A stretch of 14,032 bases of DNA, taken from an uncultured Streptococcus sp. Its GTDB lineage: Bacteria; Bacillota; Bacilli; Lactobacillales; Streptococcaceae. Position numbers and translations under genes: made by a program. Of the stretch, positions 1 through 6,439 are shown piece after piece (position 1 is the stretch's first letter; every line of letters begins with the position of its first letter). The stretch is from assembly GCF_959025735.1 (NCBI RefSeq), contig NZ_CAUFJQ010000048.1, positions 1 to 14,032 on the forward strand. Reading direction: 5' to 3'. Under the pieces are notes generated by a model. That model did not search any database. It worked only from the letters and a program-made list of their open reading frames with translations, and was not told where the DNA came from.

Positions 1-44
1 ACTCAACCACTGCGTCTTGCTCGACAATCCAAAAACAATCAAGA

Positions 45-75
45 GGCTAGGACTTCTGTCCCAGCCACTTTTTTT
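45..75 (+). terminator. Rho-independent terminator of the gene upstream of the window
   Basis: The arms at 45-53 and 58-66 pair over 9 positions with one A/C mismatch around a TTCT loop, and a run of seven T follows at 69-75. The gene it ends lies outside the window; positions 1-44 show no gene I can recognise. The hairpin core (GGCT-GGAC / GTCC-AGCC type) resembles the one at 4281-4304. Confidence 0.75.
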
Positions 76-97
76 GTGGTCTAGAATATGGTATAAT
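69..97 (+). promoter_or_regulatory. murF promoter, extended -10 type
   Basis: A perfect TATAAT lies at 92-97, preceded by TGG at 89-91, which gives the TGn extended -10. The -35 position falls in the T-run of the preceding terminator (69-74) and is a poor match, which an extended -10 can tolerate. Transcription would begin near 104, giving a leader of about 57 nt before the murF start. That leader contains a 7-bp hairpin (115-121 with 132-138). Confidence 0.7.
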
Positions 98-160
98 GAG
101 AAGAATTTGATAGGAGTGTCCAAATCTTAGAGGACGCTACGGAGAACTGAGGAGTCGGAT

Positions 161-1531
161 ATGAATCTCACATTACATGAAGTTGCTCATCTAGTACATG
201 CAAAAAATGATATCAGCCAATTTGAAGATGTGGCCCTCGTCAAGCCGGAATTTGACAGCCGTTTGATTGGGCCTGGAGACCTGTTTGTTCCTTTAAAGGG
301 AGCGCGTGATGGTCATGACTTTATTGAGACTGCTTTTGAAAACGGAGCCGTAGCCACTTTTTCAGAGAAAGTGGTAGAAGGCCACCCTTATATTTTGGTG
401 GAAGATGTGCTGAGCGCTTTTCAAACACTTGCTGCAGCCTATCTTCAAAAGACAAAAGTAGATGTTTTTGCAGTGACGGGGTCAAATGGTAAAACCACCA
501 CAAAAGATATGTTGGCACAGCTTTTGTCCACTACTTACCTAACCTATAAAACACAGGGAAACTATAATAACGAAATTGGTCTTCCTTATACGGTTTTGCA
601 TATGCCAGAAGGGACAGACAAACTGGTCCTTGAAATGGGGCAAGACCATCTAGGAGATATCCATCTCTTGTCAGAACTGGCGCATCCAAAAGCTGCTATT
701 GTCACCTTGATTGGGGAAGCCCATTTGGAATTCTTTAAAGATCGAAGTGAGATCGCAAAAGGAAAACTCCAGATTGCGGATGGCATGCCAGAAGGCGGTC
801 TTCTGGTAGTTCCAGCTGATCCGATCGTGAATGCCTACCTTCCTGAAAAACAAAAAGTGGTCCGCTTTGGTCCAGACGAGGAGATTTTTATTACCGAGTT
901 AATCGAGCGAAAGGATAGCTTAACTTTCCGAGCGAATTTCTTAGAAGAAGCGATTGATCTTCCAGTAACAGGAAAATACAATGCGACCAATGCCATGATT
1001 GCAGCTTATGTTGCCCTGCAAGAAGGGGTGAGTGAAGCTGCGATTCGTGACAGTTTTGAAACCTTGCAATTGACGCGCAACCGCACAGAATGGAAGAAAG
1101 CAGGTAATGGGGCGGATATCCTATCCGATGTCTACAATGCTAACCCAACGGCTATGCGCCTAATCTTAGAAACTTTCTCGACTATTCCTGCTAATCCAAA
1201 TGGTCGAAAATTAGCCGTCCTGGCAGATATGAAAGAACTAGGGGAGCAATCTATTGATCTGCACAACCAAATGATTCTTAGCCTCTCGCCGGATGTTTTG
1301 GATACGGTTATTTTCTATGGCCAAGACATTGCAGGATTGGCTCAGTTAGCGAGTCAGATGTTCCCACTCGGACATGTCTATTATTTCAAGAAAACAGCTG
1401 AGGAAGACCAGTTTGAGGACATGGTCAAACAAGTCAAGGAAAACTTGAAAGAGCAAGACCAAATCCTTATCAAGGGAAGCAATTCCATGAATCTAGCCAA
1501 ATTAGTAGAGGAATTGGAGAATGGTAAGTAA
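161..1531 (+). CDS. murF: UDP-N-acetylmuramoyl-tripeptide--D-alanyl-D-alanine ligase (MurF)
   Basis: MurF joins D-Ala-D-Ala to UDP-MurNAc-tripeptide in the cytoplasm, the last ATP-dependent step in making the peptidoglycan precursor nucleotide. The 456-residue product has the usual Mur ligase order: an N-terminal substrate-binding domain with the FDSRLIGPGDLFVPL segment (about residues 31-45), the P-loop TGSNGKTTT at 106-114, NYNNEIGLP at 134-142, and EMGQDHLGD at 158-166 in the central ATPase domain. The C-terminal domain carries the DVYNANPTAM segment near 325-335. The length is normal for the family. ATG 161 is chosen because GAGGAG (149-154) sits 6 nt before it and the N-terminus aligns with the family as I remember it. 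It is first in a cluster and overlaps the next gene by 11 nt. In streptococci murF usually follows ddl, so the terminator at 45-75 may belong to ddl; that is an inference. Confidence 0.96.
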   Translation: MNLTLHEVAHLVHAKNDISQFEDVALVKPEFDSRLIGPGDLFVPLKGARDGHDFIETAFENGAVATFSEKVVEGHPYILVEDVLSAFQTLAAAYLQKTKVDVFAVTGSNGKTTTKDMLAQLLSTTYLTYKTQGNYNNEIGLPYTVLHMPEGTDKLVLEMGQDHLGDIHLLSELAHPKAAIVTLIGEAHLEFFKDRSEIAKGKLQIADGMPEGGLLVVPADPIVNAYLPEKQKVVRFGPDEEIFITELIERKDSLTFRANFLEEAIDLPVTGKYNATNAMIAAYVALQEGVSEAAIRDSFETLQLTRNRTEWKKAGNGADILSDVYNANPTAMRLILETFSTIPANPNGRKLAVLADMKELGEQSIDLHNQMILSLSPDVLDTVIFYGQDIAGLAQLASQMFPLGHVYYFKKTAEEDQFEDMVKQVKENLKEQDQILIKGSNSMNLAKLVEELENGK

Positions 1532-2132
1532 TAATGTACTGAAGGACATTCAGCGCTTGATTTCAATCACCAATACAGGCTTAGACTTCTCAAAAGATCC
1601 ATTTGATCGAGAGCGCTACCAGGATATTCGTGAAATTTTACAGGATCTTGTGAGAGAAATGACTGATCTGAATTCACAAGAATTATCGGATTTGTTTCGA
1701 CCGACAGACCATTACGACACTCCCTTGATTGATGTAAGGGCCTGGATTGTCAAAGATGACAAACTTTGTTTAGTGAAAGGTCAGGGAGAAGAGACCTGGG
1801 CTTTGCCGGGTGGTTTTGGTGAGGTTGGCTATTCTCCTAAAGAAAATATTTTAAAGGAAATCCAAGAAGAAACGGGCTATGTAGCACGTGTCAATCGCTT
1901 GTTGGCAGTATTTGATACCAATCGCTACCAATTGCAAAGCCGCCAATATGTGAAATTGGTATTTGAATGTGAATTGCTGGATGGAAGTTTTCAACAGAAT
2001 CAGGAAATTTCCGATCTTGCATTTTTTGAGAGAGAGAAAATGCCTGCTCTTTCTACCAAGCGCAATACAGAAGAACAATTGAACTTCCTTTGGGAGGTTT
2101 ATGATGGGAAACGAGATTTGTATTGTGATTAA
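1521..2132 (+). CDS. NUDIX hydrolase with an N-terminal Nudix_N-type domain
   Basis: A 203-residue protein. Residues 1-65 form a helical N-terminal extension of the kind found in Nudix_N (PF12535) proteins, which hydrolyse nucleoside diphosphates linked to another moiety. Residues 66-200 are the NUDIX fold, with ALPGGFGEVGY at 94-104 and the box at 98-120. The box keeps the metal-binding glutamates E113, E116 and E117 and G119. It has Tyr104 where the canonical signature has Glu, and Lys112 where it has Arg; similar departures are familiar in this subfamily. The substrate cannot be read from sequence; ADP-ribose or another nucleoside diphosphate derivative is plausible. ATG 1521 lies inside the end of murF (11-nt overlap), with AGAGGA at 1507-1512 as ribosome binding site, so translation is probably coupled to murF. 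No terminator separates it from its neighbours. Confidence 0.9.
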   Translation: MVSNNVLKDIQRLISITNTGLDFSKDPFDRERYQDIREILQDLVREMTDLNSQELSDLFRPTDHYDTPLIDVRAWIVKDDKLCLVKGQGEETWALPGGFGEVGYSPKENILKEIQEETGYVARVNRLLAVFDTNRYQLQSRQYVKLVFECELLDGSFQQNQEISDLAFFEREKMPALSTKRNTEEQLNFLWEVYDGKRDLYCD

Positions 2133-2162
2133 AAACGATCTATAAATTAAAGGGATATAAAA

Positions 2163-2864
2163 ATGACACTTTGGGATTTATTGTTTACGAACCAAAAATC
2201 AGCACCGCCTGAGTTTGGACTCTGGTACTTTTTCCTACCAGTTTCCTTGTTGGTGGTTGGCTACTTTTCTATCAAATATGCGCAGTCAAAAAGCTACCAG
2301 CGCTTTTGGTACTGGGCACAATTGATTCAACTCTTGACCATCAATGCTTGGTATATTCTCGCCCACATGCCTTTGACAGATAATTTGCCTTTTTATCATT
2401 GTCGCTTGGCCATGCTTGCAATCCTCTTTGCCCCGAGAGGAACCTATATCAAGCAATATTTTGCTCTCTTGGGAGTTTTGGGATCGATTGCGGCCTTGGT
2501 TTATCCGGCCTTTGACCCCTTCCCATTCCCCCATATTACTGTGCTCAATCTGATTTTTAGTCACTGGGCCTTGTTTGCCAATAGTTTGATTTACCTGCAA
2601 GATTTTTATCAGTCGGAAAAGCAAGACAGCCTACGAATTGTTAAGATCACCTTTGGCATGAATGCCGTCATCTTTTTGGTCAACCTTTTGACCAGTGGAG
2701 ATTACGGCTTCTTACGACGTCCACCAATCATTGGAGACCAGGGTGCTCTTTTGAACTACCTCTTGGTCAGCATTGTGATGGTAGCTGGTATTTGCTTGGT
2801 CAACCAACGCTATAAATACAAATACAAGATGGTCGAAGAGAATATCGTTTCGCGTTCAGAATAA
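2163..2864 (+). CDS. YwaF/TIGR02206-family integral membrane protein, copy 1 of 3
   Basis: A 233-residue, very hydrophobic protein with about seven predicted membrane segments (near residues 19-40, 47-66, 75-92, 98-118, 129-147, 156-176 and 196-214) and a basic C-terminal tail. It matches the YwaF/TIGR02206 family, whose function is not established to my knowledge. Family signatures visible here are APPEFGLWY near the N-terminus, LPFYHCRLAM at 75-84, FPHIT at 122-126 followed by HWALFANSLIYL, and RRPPIIGD with LLNYL near 185-200. The conserved polar FYHCR within a membrane-proximal segment suggests a binding or redox site, but this is inference. The ribosome binding site is AAAGGGA at 2149-2155, 7 nt before ATG 2163. 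It lies 30 nt after the NUDIX gene and 25 nt before copy 2, with no terminator at either junction, so it is probably co-transcribed. Confidence 0.85.
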   Translation: MTLWDLLFTNQKSAPPEFGLWYFFLPVSLLVVGYFSIKYAQSKSYQRFWYWAQLIQLLTINAWYILAHMPLTDNLPFYHCRLAMLAILFAPRGTYIKQYFALLGVLGSIAALVYPAFDPFPFPHITVLNLIFSHWALFANSLIYLQDFYQSEKQDSLRIVKITFGMNAVIFLVNLLTSGDYGFLRRPPIIGDQGALLNYLLVSIVMVAGICLVNQRYKYKYKMVEENIVSRSE

Positions 2865-2889
2865 AAAGAGCAGATAAGGGAAAGAAATC

Positions 2890-3576
2890 ATGACACTTTG
2901 GGACTTATTTTTCACCAGTCAACCAACGGCCCCTCCTCAATTGGGGGTCTGGTATTTCTTATTGCCGACTTCATTGGTGGTAGTGGGAGTTCTGTCCATT
3001 CGATTTGCTCATTCTAAAGGCTATCAAAACTTTTGGTATTGGGGGCAGTTGATCCAGTTGCTCATTATCAACTCTTGGTATTTAGCAGCTCGCTTGCCTT
3101 TTTCAGAGAGTCTTCCTTTCTATCATAGCCGGATGGCCATGTGGATTATCCTTTTGGCCCCCAAGGGAAGCTTCAAGCAATATTTTGCCCTCGTGGGAGT
3201 CTTTGGCTCCATTATGGCCTTGGTTCATCCTGTATTTTATCCCTACCCTTTTCCTCACGTTTCCTCGATCAACAATGTCTTTGGTCACTGGGCTCTCTTG
3301 GCCAACTGTTTGATCTATCTGGTTCAATCCTACCAGGTGGAAGAGGGGGCTGTTTGGAAAATCTGTCAGATGACTGTTGGGGTCAATGCCATTATTCAGC
3401 TTGCTAATCTCGCAACAGGTGGAAACTACGGCTTTATGCGTTGCCCACCTGTGATCGGTGACCATGGCCTTGTGCTCAACTATTTGATCGTGACAGTTCT
3501 CATGACGGGGACACTGATTTTTATCAATACGATCGTTCAGTACAGTAAGAAAAGAAGAATACCTAAATCTGTTTAA
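2890..3576 (+). CDS. YwaF/TIGR02206-family integral membrane protein, copy 2 of 3
   Basis: A 228-residue paralogue of the preceding gene with the same membrane topology. The first 14 bases of the two genes are identical (both begin MTLWDL), and the proteins share FWYWGQLIQLL, KQYFALVGVFGSI, GHWALLAN-LIYL, NYGFMR-PP-IGD and LNYL blocks. Much of the rest has diverged, so the duplication is not recent. It differs at two conserved spots: FYHS (77-80) replaces FYHC, and RCPPVIGD replaces RRPP/ARPP. It could therefore differ in function from copies 1 and 3. AAGGG at 2876-2880 lies 9 nt before ATG 2890, and only 13 nt separate it from copy 3. Function is unknown; the paralogy is certain from the sequence itself. 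Confidence 0.85.
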   Translation: MTLWDLFFTSQPTAPPQLGVWYFLLPTSLVVVGVLSIRFAHSKGYQNFWYWGQLIQLLIINSWYLAARLPFSESLPFYHSRMAMWIILLAPKGSFKQYFALVGVFGSIMALVHPVFYPYPFPHVSSINNVFGHWALLANCLIYLVQSYQVEEGAVWKICQMTVGVNAIIQLANLATGGNYGFMRCPPVIGDHGLVLNYLIVTVLMTGTLIFINTIVQYSKKRRIPKSV

Positions 3577-3589
3577 ATAAGGAGATTTT

Positions 3590-4270
3590 ATGCATCATTT
3601 TTTCACTACAGAATCAACAGCACCACCAGCAATCTCAGCACTTTGGTATAGTGTGATGGTCTTGTTCGTTGTGACAGCGATTATGATGTCACTTCGCTAT
3701 TATCAGAATGAGCAATTTCGCAAATGCTTTCAATACTTACAAGGCTTCCAGTTAATTTGCTTGTATCTTTGGTATTTTGCCTACCACATTCCGTGGTCCA
3801 ATAGCTTACCATTTTATCATTGCCGCTTGGCCATGTTTGCAGTCTTGTTTTTACCAGACCGATGGAAAAGCAAACAGTTCTTTGCCTTGATGGGAGTGAG
3901 TGGAGCCATCTTTGCCTTGGGCTATCCAGTCTTTGATCCCTATACTTTCCCTCATATTACAAGTTTTTCTTTCCTCCTCGGACATTACTGTCTCCTCATC
4001 AATTCCTTGATTTATCTCTTGAGATGGTATGATCGAAATCTCTTAAAAAATAGTCAGATTGTTCTCTATACCTTTGCCTTAGATTTATTCCTGGTTGGAG
4101 TCAATCAATTGACGGGAGGAAATTATGGCTTGATGGCCCGCCCTCCGATTATGAGAGGGGATAAGGTGTGGCTCAACTATCTGGTTGTATCCAGTATTTT
4201 AGCCCTTGCTTTATTACTCTTTAATCAGTTCTTCAGTCGCAGAAGTGAGCGGGTGAAAGTGAGAAAATAA
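3590..4270 (+). CDS. YwaF/TIGR02206-family integral membrane protein, copy 3 of 3
   Basis: A 226-residue member of the same family and the most diverged of the three, with a shortened N-terminus (MHHFFTTESTAPP instead of MTLWDLLFTNQKSAPP). It retains LPFYHCRLAMF near 73-83, a KQFFALMGVSGAIFALGYPVFDP-like block near 95-117, PHIT followed by GHYCLLINSLIYL, and NYGLMARPPI with LNYL toward the C-terminus. About seven membrane segments are predicted, followed by a basic tail ending SRRSERVKVRK, which is probably cytoplasmic by the positive-inside rule. The ribosome binding site AAGGAG (3579-3584) is strong and 5 nt from ATG 3590. It is the last of the tandem array; a hairpin at 4281-4304 follows. 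The biochemical role is not known. Confidence 0.85.
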   Translation: MHHFFTTESTAPPAISALWYSVMVLFVVTAIMMSLRYYQNEQFRKCFQYLQGFQLICLYLWYFAYHIPWSNSLPFYHCRLAMFAVLFLPDRWKSKQFFALMGVSGAIFALGYPVFDPYTFPHITSFSFLLGHYCLLINSLIYLLRWYDRNLLKNSQIVLYTFALDLFLVGVNQLTGGNYGLMARPPIMRGDKVWLNYLVVSSILALALLLFNQFFSRRSERVKVRK

Positions 4271-4280
4271 CAAGTAGGAA

Positions 4281-4311
4281 GGTTGGGACATCTCGGTCTC
4301 AACCCTGTTTT
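4281..4311 (+). terminator. Hairpin, likely partial terminator between the ywaF-like array and the DUF2207 gene
   Basis: The arms 4281-4289 and 4296-4304 pair over 9 positions with one G-T wobble around a six-base loop. Only four consecutive T (4308-4311) follow, so termination may be incomplete. No good promoter is seen between it and the ATG at 4329, so the next gene may rely on readthrough. Confidence 0.55.
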
Positions 4312-4328
4312 ATATTAAAGGAGAATAT

Positions 4329-6254
4329 ATGAAGCGTTTCTTGCTAATGATTTCCCTCATTTGGAGTTTGGTTTGTACAATCACGATCGCACATGCAGAT
4401 GATGAAGTTCGCTATTCGATTGAATCCTATGTAGGACACCTCCAATTGCAGGAAGATAGCCAAGCAACATTTACACAAGAGATTACCTATCAGTTTCAGA
4501 CAGGCTATCATGGTCAATATGTGACCCTAGGAAGCGCAGATCCTCTTCCAAAAGGGTTTAAGATTCATCGTCATCCTGAGGTGGAAGCCTATGTGGATGG
4601 GGAAAAACGTGAGATTCGTGTAGAGGAGACAGACCTGGAAGATGGTCGGCAATTAAAAATATACAATGCCCGTATCGTCGGAGGAACGGTCAAGATCAAA
4701 GTAAAATGGAAGATTGATCATCTCTTGACTTTCTACAAGGATATTGCAGAACTGAATTGGTTTCCTATTTCAGATGGAGATGAGAAAGTCGCGAAATTAG
4801 ATTTTTATGTGGATGGCTTGGATGCCAAGCGGGGAAAGCTGTATGCCCATACTGGTTACTTTAATCCACCAGCCCAAGTCGTACGGACTGCAACTGGTTA
4901 TCATATTTGGACAAAGGATTTTCCCAAAAATGGTAAGCTCGAACTGCATGCCTATTGGCCAATGACAGATGCCTTGCGTCGAGACCAAGCAAATGAGATT
5001 AACAAGGGAAATGGAAAAGAGAAATTTCTCAAAAAAGAGAAATCCATTGAACAAAAAACATTCTTTTATCGGACCCTTCTACTCAAGGTCGTTCCAATTG
5101 TATCGATTCTTTTATTTATCTTAGCTTTCATTCCCTGGATCCGGTATTTTATCAGTACCAGAACTCGTCGAATTTCAAAAGGAGTACGATTATACGAACC
5201 ACCACAGAATTTACCTCCTCTTGTCCTAGCTAAGGCACTGTATCAACTAGATTTTGAACGGATGGTGATGTCTAGAGAGAAGGGGCAACTAAAATTTAAT
5301 CATCTCATCCAGGCAACCATATTAGATCTCATTGACCGAGGAAATATTCGGTTGACTAGGGATGAAAATGGGGAAACTTTGACTTGTCTCCATTATGAAG
5401 GCTTAGCTGATTTTGAATTAAAGTTTATTGAAATGATTTTTGATCAAGAATCTGAAATCAATATCAGTGAGGTATTCTCAAAGTATAAAATTGATAAAGT
5501 AGCCCTAAAAAAAGACTTTCGAGCTGCTAAATCAGACACGCAACGAGACCGTATTCGAAAGATCGGAAATGAGGTTCAATCCCTTTTAAAAAAGGATGCC
5601 CAGCAATTGTCAAAAGGTGTAGAGAAGGAAATTGCAAAATTAGGATTGCCTTCTTATTTTAGAGACTTATCTGAGAAAGAAGAAGCTCTTTCAAAAACAG
5701 GCTGTGCCTTACATTTTTGGCTCTTACTGATCTTATTTGTGAGCATGTGTTTCTTATCTTTTGGATTCGGTTCACACCTATCTTCCTTCTATTTTTGGAT
5801 GATTGTATTGTTGGTCGTCTTCTTCATTCCATTTTATATTCTTGTGAAAATTCGCGAAGAACATCTCCAATCCTTAGAGAACTTGGATGCACAATTTGAA
5901 TGGATGGCCTTTCGAAATATGATCGAAAGTATTCCAAATTTCAACCAAGCAGAACTGGAGAGTGTTGTCCTATGGAATCGTATCCTAGTCTATGCAACTA
6001 TGTATGGTCAAGCTAAAAAAGTGAGTCAGGTACTCAAAAATCATCAGATTTCCTTGCCATACGAAAACTGGGACACTGTTGTTTGGCTAACGACCTCTTC
6101 AAATTCCTTCCTAGACGGCTCTACCTTGATGAGTTATGCTGATGATTCCTATAGCGTTTCAAGCTTTTCTACTAACTCCTCAGATGGCAGTGGTGGCTTT
6201 GACGGCGGTGGCTTTTCTGATGGTGGCGGTGGCGGAGGATTTGGAGCCTTCTAA
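4329..6254 (+). CDS. DUF2207 membrane protein with signal peptide and glycine-rich C-terminus
   Basis: A 641-residue membrane-anchored protein. Residues 1-23 form a signal peptide (basic start, hydrophobic core, likely cleavage near AHA-DDE). Residues 25-225 form an extracytoplasmic beta-rich domain typical of DUF2207. A membrane helix follows at about 250-275, then a cytoplasmic region of about 180 residues rich in charged helix, then two helices at about 461-480 and 486-506. Toward the end the block LWNRILVYATMYGQAKKV (548-565) is a DUF2207 hallmark. The last 25 residues are almost only Gly, Ser, Asp and Phe and end in a GGGFGAF-like tail, also usual in this family. Function is not established. 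The start is supported by AAGGAG at 4318-4323, 5 nt before ATG 4329. It follows three membrane-protein paralogues in the same orientation and is closed by a strong terminator, so it may be the last gene of that transcription unit. Confidence 0.9.
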   Translation: MKRFLLMISLIWSLVCTITIAHADDEVRYSIESYVGHLQLQEDSQATFTQEITYQFQTGYHGQYVTLGSADPLPKGFKIHRHPEVEAYVDGEKREIRVEETDLEDGRQLKIYNARIVGGTVKIKVKWKIDHLLTFYKDIAELNWFPISDGDEKVAKLDFYVDGLDAKRGKLYAHTGYFNPPAQVVRTATGYHIWTKDFPKNGKLELHAYWPMTDALRRDQANEINKGNGKEKFLKKEKSIEQKTFFYRTLLLKVVPIVSILLFILAFIPWIRYFISTRTRRISKGVRLYEPPQNLPPLVLAKALYQLDFERMVMSREKGQLKFNHLIQATILDLIDRGNIRLTRDENGETLTCLHYEGLADFELKFIEMIFDQESEINISEVFSKYKIDKVALKKDFRAAKSDTQRDRIRKIGNEVQSLLKKDAQQLSKGVEKEIAKLGLPSYFRDLSEKEEALSKTGCALHFWLLLILFVSMCFLSFGFGSHLSSFYFWMIVLLVVFFIPFYILVKIREEHLQSLENLDAQFEWMAFRNMIESIPNFNQAELESVVLWNRILVYATMYGQAKKVSQVLKNHQISLPYENWDTVVWLTTSSNSFLDGSTLMSYADDSYSVSSFSTNSSDGSGGFDGGGFSDGGGGGGFGAF

Positions 6255-6269
6255 CAGTCATGATAAGAG

Positions 6270-6302
6270 GACTAGAATCTACGGATTTTAGTCTTTCTTT
6301 TT
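6270..6302 (+). terminator. Rho-independent terminator after the DUF2207 gene
   Basis: A 10-bp stem (6270-6279 with 6284-6293, one G-T wobble) with a TACG loop is followed by a T-rich run, TTTCTTTTT, at 6294-6302. It closes the murF-to-DUF2207 cluster. Confidence 0.85.
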
Positions 6303-6323
6303 GCTCTCAAAGAAGAATCATCG

Positions 6324-6352
6324 TTGAAAAAAGTGCCTATTTTCGCTATAAT
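6324..6352 (+). promoter_or_regulatory. prfC promoter (sigma-A type)
   Basis: TTGAAA at 6324-6329 and a perfect TATAAT at 6347-6352 are separated by 17 bp. Transcription should start near 6359, giving a leader of about 80 nt before the prfC start. The leader contains two mini-ORFs described at 6371-6403. Confidence 0.85.
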
Positions 6353-6370
6353 AGGACAGATAGAGAAATT

Positions 6371-6403
6371 GAGGAGAAATCCGATGTAGAGATGAATTTG
6401 TAA
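6371..6403 (+). promoter_or_regulatory. Candidate start-stop regulatory mini-ORFs in the prfC leader
   Basis: A strong Shine-Dalgarno sequence, GAGGAG (6371-6376), is followed after 7 nt by ATG (6384-6386) and immediately by TAG (6387-6389). Two bases later a second ATG (6392-6394) opens a three-codon ORF, Met-Asn-Leu-stop, ending at 6403. The true prfC ATG is 36 nt further on and has only AGGA at 2 nt spacing, a much weaker site. Ribosomes would be expected to load here rather than at prfC, so prfC translation may depend on reinitiation or on termination efficiency at the mini-ORF. What is seen is the sequence arrangement; the regulatory role is inference. Confidence 0.4.
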
Positions 6404-6439
6404 ATTTATCAAAAAATAAGAAGAGAAAGAATTAGGAAC

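Noticed and set aside
3141..3407. An 88-codon frame inside the second ywaF-like gene
   Set aside because: It lies fully within a well-supported membrane-protein gene in another frame and has no ribosome binding site of its own.
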